Part shown: piece by piece, positions 58,800-64,000 of the stretch
How the letters are laid out: each line of letters starts with the position of its first letter
Numbering within the stretch: position 1 is the stretch's first letter
Assembly (NCBI GenBank): GCA_033439265.1
Contig: JAVTVX010000034.1
Location: 15,142,501 to 15,206,500, forward strand
Source: Dillenia suffruticosa
Taxonomy: Eukaryota > Streptophyta > Magnoliopsida > Dilleniales > Dilleniaceae
Direction of reading: 5' to 3'
DNA: 64,000 nt
Notes under the pieces: model-generated
What the model was told of the DNA's origin: nothing
Databases searched by the model: none
The model's input: only the letters and a program-made list of their open reading frames with translations
Translations under genes and position numbers: made by a program

Positions 58800-60189
58800 T
58801 TTAATTTCTAATTATTTTCTCTCTTTGTTCATTTTGATTTATTTCATTTTGATTATCTTGTTTTGCATTTTGTTTTTCAAAAGGGATTTCAAATTGTATA
58901 ATATAATTATCTTCCATTTCTATCTTTTGAAATTCATTTTCATGGAGTTTAACATTTATTGTTTTTTCTACAATTTTAGACTCTTTATTAAAAACTCTAT
59001 AAATCTTGCTATTTAAAAAATAACCTAAAAATATTGATTCAATGGCTTTTTTATCAAATTTATCTATAATATTTATATTATTTTTCAGAATAAAACATGT
59101 GCATCCAAATGTATGAAAATATGAAGTATTTAGTTTTCTTTCTTTAAAAATTTCATAGAGGGTTTTGTTTGTCGTAAATCTAGTGTAGCCTCAATTTATT
59201 ATATAACATGCTCTAGAAGCGATTTCGACCCAAAAATATTTTCTTACACCACTATCATTTAATATAGTTTTAGTCATTTTTTAAATGGTTATAGTTTTAC
59301 ATTCAACTAACCCATTTTGCTGTGGTGTATAAGGTGTTTAAAAATTTTGATTCATTCCCTTTTTATTTCAATATTTTATGAATTTTAAATTATCAAATTT
59401 TTTTCTATAATCGGTTCTTAAACTAACTATTTTTAAATTTTTTTCATTTTGAATTTTCTTTACAAAAGTTTTAAAGGTTTCAAAGATTTCACTTTTGTGG
59501 GCTAAAAATAAAATCCAAATAAATCTAAAAAAATCATCTACAATAAGTAGTCTATATTTGTTTCCTCCAAAACTTAGATTTCTAACCGATCCAAATAAAT
59601 CTATATACAACATTTCTACTGATCTAGCTGTGAAAATGTGATATTTACTTTTAAAGCAAGTTTTTACTTGTTTGTTCAAAAAGCATACACTACATGTTAT
59701 AGGTTCTTTTAATAAAAGTTTAGAAATTCCTCTAACTAAATTTTTTTTGGACAAATTTTCTAATTGCTTGAATTTTATGTGACCTAATTTTTGATACCTT
59801 GTAAAAATATCATAATTTAAGGACATTAAATAATTTTCTTTTAAATTATTTAAAATTATAGAGACTACTATATAAATATTATATAATTTTATTAGTTTAA
59901 AAATTTGTTCATGCGACTCATTATCAAACACTATACATTTATCCCTTTTAAATAACATATCATAACGTAAATCACACAATTGGCTTATACTCAACAAATT
60001 ATGTATCAATTTATCAACAAAACACACATTCTTTATAGAGATAAAATTTATACCTATAGTGCATTTTTCAATTATTTTTCCTTTTTGATTGTCTCCAAAA
60101 GTCACTAGTTCATGGTTTTTACTTTCGAGATTCTTGATCAATGAGGCATCACCCATCATATGTCTCGAGCATCTGTTATCAATATACAA
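58800..60189 (-). pseudogene. copia-4 protease and integrase (broken)
   Basis: The 273-codon block at 59368-60189 starts MYIDNRCSRHMMGDASLIKN, a protease-to-integrase landmark (usually WYIDSGCSRHMTG; the catalytic SG is lost here). It continues with a GAG-pre-integrase segment (LGHIKFKQLENLSKKNLVRG) and the integrase core (VEMLYIDLFGSVR, VSLRTDYRKKFDN). Below 59368 only fragments remain, such as the E-region and C-terminus traces down to about 58800. Confidence 0.9.
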
Positions 60190-60269
60190 TTTTTCTTTAA
60201 TTTTTGCCTTTTGTTCTTATACATAAAGAAAAATTATCATCTGTTCTTGGAAACCGAAATATATTTGGA

Positions 60270-62039
60270 TCATTTTGAAGACAAACTTGTATATGAATTG
60301 AATTTGTCTTGATGTGCACTAAGTTTGTTCAAAAAATAATTTCTAACAAAATGACTAATTTTATGACATATGTAACATGAACCAATATTATTTTTATTTT
60401 TTTGCATAGTTAGGTCTATAAGTGAAATAATTCTGTATATTGCTAAATTTATTGTATCCAAATCCAGAATAAAACTTTCTGTAAAAGTTTGATTTCTTCC
60501 TAAAACCTTTATGGGTAGTTTTATGAGTACTTTTATATAAATTTCTATTTGACATTTTGTGATATTTTTCTGCAGTTTGTGAAAAATTTCTATGCATATT
60601 TTGTGCAGACTATTAGGGAGTTTTATGTAAGTTTTGTGCAGCTTGTTGGATAATTTTTGAAAAAAAATTTTGATTTTTCTGTGCAGAGTTTTGTATGATT
60701 CTGTGAGTATTTTTTACAGGCTGAAATGTGATTATATTTTCTGTCTCTGCAGATTTAACAAAACCACTATTATTAGAGTTTAAAAACATCTTATGATCAT
60801 TAACATAGGCTAAACCTCTTTTGGAAAAGTTCATTCCTTGTATAGAAAGTAATTTAGTTAATTTTTCATCACTCTCATTAAACTTTTGGAATGTATTTTC
60901 TATAGATTTTGATAATTCAACTATTCTATTTTTCAGAATATGTATTTTATTTTTCAGTCCACAATTTTCAGTTTTTAATATCTCATTTTCAGCTCCAATA
61001 GTTTTATTTTCAGAGTTCAACAAGTATTTGGTTTGCTTAAATAAATTCTTCTCATTTTCTAATATGATAATTTTATTTTTCAGTTTTGAAATTATATTTA
61101 ACAAATTATCAGATTCAACAATATCAAATGAATTTTTAGATATCACCTCATTTTTTACCATAAGACAAAGATTAACTTTTTCTGATGTATTTGAACTTTC
61201 ATGTTCTGAATCACTCCATGTGACTATCATTGTTTTGCTTTTCTTCTTAAATGTTTCAATCTTTTTCAGCAGCACTGAACACTCATTTTATGTGTCCCTT
61301 CTTTTTGCACTCATATAGATTTTTTCTTTTTTTTGTTCTATTTTTTTACTGTCTTTTTTTGCACTGAATTTAAACTTTTGTGAATTCTGAAAATTCTTAG
61401 ATTTAAGCCCTTTTTATCCTTTTTCTTGAAGACACAAGAAAGCTTTTTGACAAGCAGATTGATGTCTTGATTACTGTTGTCATCTTCCACGTAATCTTCA
61501 TTCTCTTTAGTAGTGAATGCAATAAACTTCTTTTTATTTTTAGATTCAGCAGTATGAAATATCTCAGTTTTGTATGACATCAACTTCCCTCTTAATTCAT
61601 TGAGAGACAACTTGTTCAAGTTTTGGGTTTCCTCAATGGCAGTCTTTTTGGCATCCCAAGTTCTTAGCAATACTCGAAAAACTTTTCTCACTTGATTAGA
61701 ATCTGAAATCTTTTTTCCAAGAGAATCAAGTTCATTAATTATTATATAAAATCTATTAAACATATCATTTACATTTTCTCTTTGCTGAAAACAAAAGAGC
61801 TTATATTTCTATATCAACAAATTGATTCGAGTTTATTTCACAGTACTGGTTCCTTTATGTGTAACACACAATCTATTCCAGATTTCTTTTGCTGTTACAC
61901 ATGAAAAAACTAAATTAAACTCAGTTGGTGAGATTGCACATAAAAGCAAGTGTTTGACACGATAATTAATAGACATTTTTCTCTTGTCATCCTCTATGAT
62001 AATAGACAATTTAATTTCTATATTTTCATAAGTAATCAC
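60270..62039 (-). pseudogene. copia-4 gag with long coiled-coil region (broken)
   Basis: From high to low: the UBN2-type gag core (61833-62039, containing AKEIWNRLCVTHKGTSTVK), a second part (61338-61763, FNRFYIIINELDSLGKKIS), and a Lys/Glu-rich helical region (60613-61275). A zinc knuckle follows (CYICHKISHFVRNY, 60270-60461), in which the last Cys is replaced, so metal binding is doubtful. A long gag with a coiled-coil middle fits Sirevirus-type elements. Confidence 0.9.
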
Positions 62040-62199
62040 TTCTCAAATCTTATAATCAGTGATTTGAATTAATGTCACCATCTTACATTTTCAATGGAAA
62101 AAGTTTGCACCATCAAAATAAGATGTTTTTTTCACGGCCTGATCATAGTTATAGGGAAAAATCATGAATTAAACACTCTAAAGAGATCTCTTTAATCGA

Positions 62200-62510
62200 G
62201 TAGAGAATTAACCAAGAAGGGGGTTGAATTGGTTGTCTAAAATTTGACCTTTTAAATTTTTATTTGCTCCACTCAAATCTAATTGAACCTATGGTCAATT
62301 TATAAAATATATAGCAAAAATTAAAAGAGAAAATAAGGAAACAAATCCGGTTTATAATAGTTCGATTTTGTGTCTGCATCCACTCTTTCAGTTAAGCAAA
62401 CCGGGATCTAGCAATCTGCTAGTTTTCACTATAATCCAACACAACAATATATATCCACTTGTCGACTTCTGATTTTCACACCATGAACGATTAGTTCGTC
62501 CAAAAATGGT
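62200..62510 (-). repeat. 5' LTR fragment of copia-4 (right end, truncated)
   Basis: It matches 53910-54230 from ...TTGAATTGGTTGTC through CCGGGATCTAGCAATCTGCT to CATGAACGATTAGTTCGTCC and stops near 62510. The last ~1 kb expected from the other LTR is missing. A degenerate primer-binding site may lie near 62138-62150. Confidence 0.82.
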
Positions 62511-62599
62511 GGTGGCAGTGTGGTTGGGCGGTGAAGATGGTGGTAGAAAGGATACAAGTGAAATGTTATAGAGAGAGAGAGAGATTGTTTAAAAAAAAA

Positions 62600-62942
62600 A
62601 AAAAAAACTCATTTGATGACAGTGGTGGCTTTTTTTTTTTAAAAAAAAAACCTATGTGATGTGGCATTGCTACGTCATTAATTAAATAGTGTGGCACTAC
62701 CATGTTAGCAATATGCTATATGGCACACCTGAGATTCTTTTGATGTTGACATGGTAAAAACATGTCAATAACTGTATGTTTCGTAAACTGTCACGTTAGT
62801 ATTTAATGATCATTCTATTACCGTTAGTAATGAAAGGACTAATACAATGTAAATTTGAAAATTTGAGAATCAGAAGGTAATATTTTTAATTTTAGGTACT
62901 AATTTATGACAAAGAGTTAAAGTTTAAGAATTATTATCTCGT
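62600..62942 (-). repeat. Orphan Mutator-like terminal repeat
   Basis: The reverse complement shares the plan of the Pack-MULE terminal repeats at 35.4 and 40.0 kb: ATTCTTAAACTTTA..., TTAGTCCTTTCATTACTAACGG, and later CATGGTAGTGCCAC and GACGTAGCAATGCCAC. The identity is much lower than between the Pack-MULE's own ends. No second repeat is in the window; the other side (62511-62600) holds short GA- and A-rich sequence. It adjoins the point where the copia-4 LTR is cut. Confidence 0.6.
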
Positions 62943-64000
62943 TCAAATGATTACATGATGAAAAAATCAAATGTAAATAATATCAAATAAAAGAGTCAAA
63001 AACGCCTGCATAAAGAAAATCCAGTGCTGATTGAAGACCACTGCTCCGACGTCAACAAGACCGCATCTCCTCACTGTCGTGACGTCGACTTTGACTCCCC
63101 ATCTCAGTGCATCAGTTCCTTTGCCGCTACCGTCATTGTATCTGCCGCTACCGTCACATGATTCCGCTGCCACCTCTATCAAGGAGATCTGCTTTCTTAA
63201 CACTATTTGATATTCCATATATTTCGAACTCTTTTGTAATTAGTCGAGGCCCATGCCGCATGCAATGACCAACAAATCATGGGTACCGCAAAAATATACC
63301 GGACAAATCTTATGTACGGTCTTACAATCTCCCCAAGCCATACAATTTCAAAAAATCATATTTAATGCACGCAATATCTAATGATGGCATGTACCGGACA
63401 AACACATAGGAAAACCTTACATATTTTCTGAAAAACCTTCATTTTATAATTCCCAATTATAGTTTGAATTCTGTTTATAGATAGGTGTATCTTATATCGG
63501 ATGATCTAAATTTGAATATTTTTGACATTTTTTTTCTTTTTCTTTTTTTTGTAAATTTGTATTAGCATATATAATAATTGTATGATAAAGAGGGTTTGTT
63601 AGAAGATTCACAAGTATCATATACTTTGTTTAGAGAGAGGTTCAGTTCATATTGACTAATTGAAGATTTGAATAATTTTTACTCTTCTTTATTTGTAAAT
63701 TTGTGCCAACTTATATAATAGTTTAAGATAAAAGAGATTTATTAGAAAATTCATAAGTATTATATACCCATTTTAGTACACAATGGCCAAAAAGCCACGA
63801 CATTGTGGCTTTTGTTTCTATGTACCATTTTTTATTTGGTGGAATTAATAATTGCAATCAAAAGAAAATGCTATTTAAGTTTTAATATTTTTAAATATTT
63901 GAAAATATATAATTAATTTTTGGGATGAAAAGTATTAAAAGAGTAAGATTATGAGTGTTGAGGAATCATTATATAATTTTCAAGATATGGAGTATTTTCT
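62943..64000. other. Terminal stretch, no gene recognised
   Basis: The window ends in AT-rich DNA. An imperfect direct repeat with a 144-bp period is visible: GTAAATTTGT...TATATAATA...GATTTATTAGAA(G/A)ATTCA(C/T)AAGTAT at 63551-63640 and 63695-63775. A minus-strand open frame at 62967-63218 has no recognisable domain. Confidence 0.5.

Larger units (their letters stand above)
53892..62510 (-). mobile_element. Sirevirus-like Ty1/copia element (copia-4) with an extra 3' ORF
   Basis: The order on the minus strand is: 5' LTR remnant (62200-62510), gag (62039-60270), protease and integrase (60189-59368), RT (58767-57643), RNase H (57673-57200), an extra reading frame after pol (57054-55836), PPT (55338-55324) and 3' LTR (55323-53892). 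The ~1.4-kb LTR, the long coiled-coil gag, and a reading frame between pol and the 3' LTR are features of the Sirevirus lineage. The whole copy is broken by stops. Its 5' LTR is cut at about 62510. Confidence 0.88.

Overview
This is a plant nuclear genome window, most likely from a eudicot. The evidence is AT-rich intergenic DNA, spliceosomal GT-AG introns, and a dense mix of plant LTR retrotransposons, L1-clade LINEs, tRNA-derived SINEs and long-TIR DNA transposons. I cannot name the species. I see no bacterial features (operons, CRISPR, integrons).

There is one convincing intact host gene. It lies on the minus strand from about 26.55 kb to 13.43 kb and encodes a chloroplast DnaJ/Hsp40 of the DJA5/DJA6 type. 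I could assemble it completely: a non-coding first exon behind a TATA box, a 3.4-kb intron in the 5' UTR, and seven coding exons (113, 130, 58, 43, 49, 81 and 855 nt). These join into an uninterrupted 442-residue reading frame. The J domain is split over four of the short exons. One intron holds an Au-type SINE with an 18-bp perfect target-site duplication.

Most of the rest is transposon-derived. 0.7-6.64 kb: a decayed minus-strand Ty1/copia element with its primer-binding site. 8.63-8.82 kb: a tRNA-derived SINE. 9.39-12.70 kb: a 5'-truncated minus-strand LINE with RT and RNase H domains. 28.6-48.8 kb: an old minus-strand copia element broken into segments by three later insertions: a plus-strand copia (30.04-35.00 kb), a long-TIR Mutator-like element (35.37-40.04 kb) and a CACTA element (41.97-48.61 kb). 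49.36-51.6 kb: a second decayed LINE. 53.0-53.5 kb: a copia gag relic. 53.9-62.5 kb: a Sirevirus-like copia element with long LTRs and an extra open reading frame after pol. 62.6-62.94 kb: an orphan Mutator-like terminal repeat.

The most interesting object is the 35.37-40.04 kb element. Its ~320-bp inverted terminal repeats enclose fragments of two unrelated host genes. One is the N-terminal membrane domain of HMG-CoA reductase (plus strand). The other is the SWIRM region of an LSD1-like histone demethylase (minus strand). Each starts close to its own terminal repeat. The element is later split by a ~3.0-kb solo LTR flanked by CAAAG. I read it as a two-gene Pack-MULE. The CACTA element is also unusual: it carries two very GC-rich minisatellite islands, one of them studded with the perfect palindrome GCGGGCGCCCGC.
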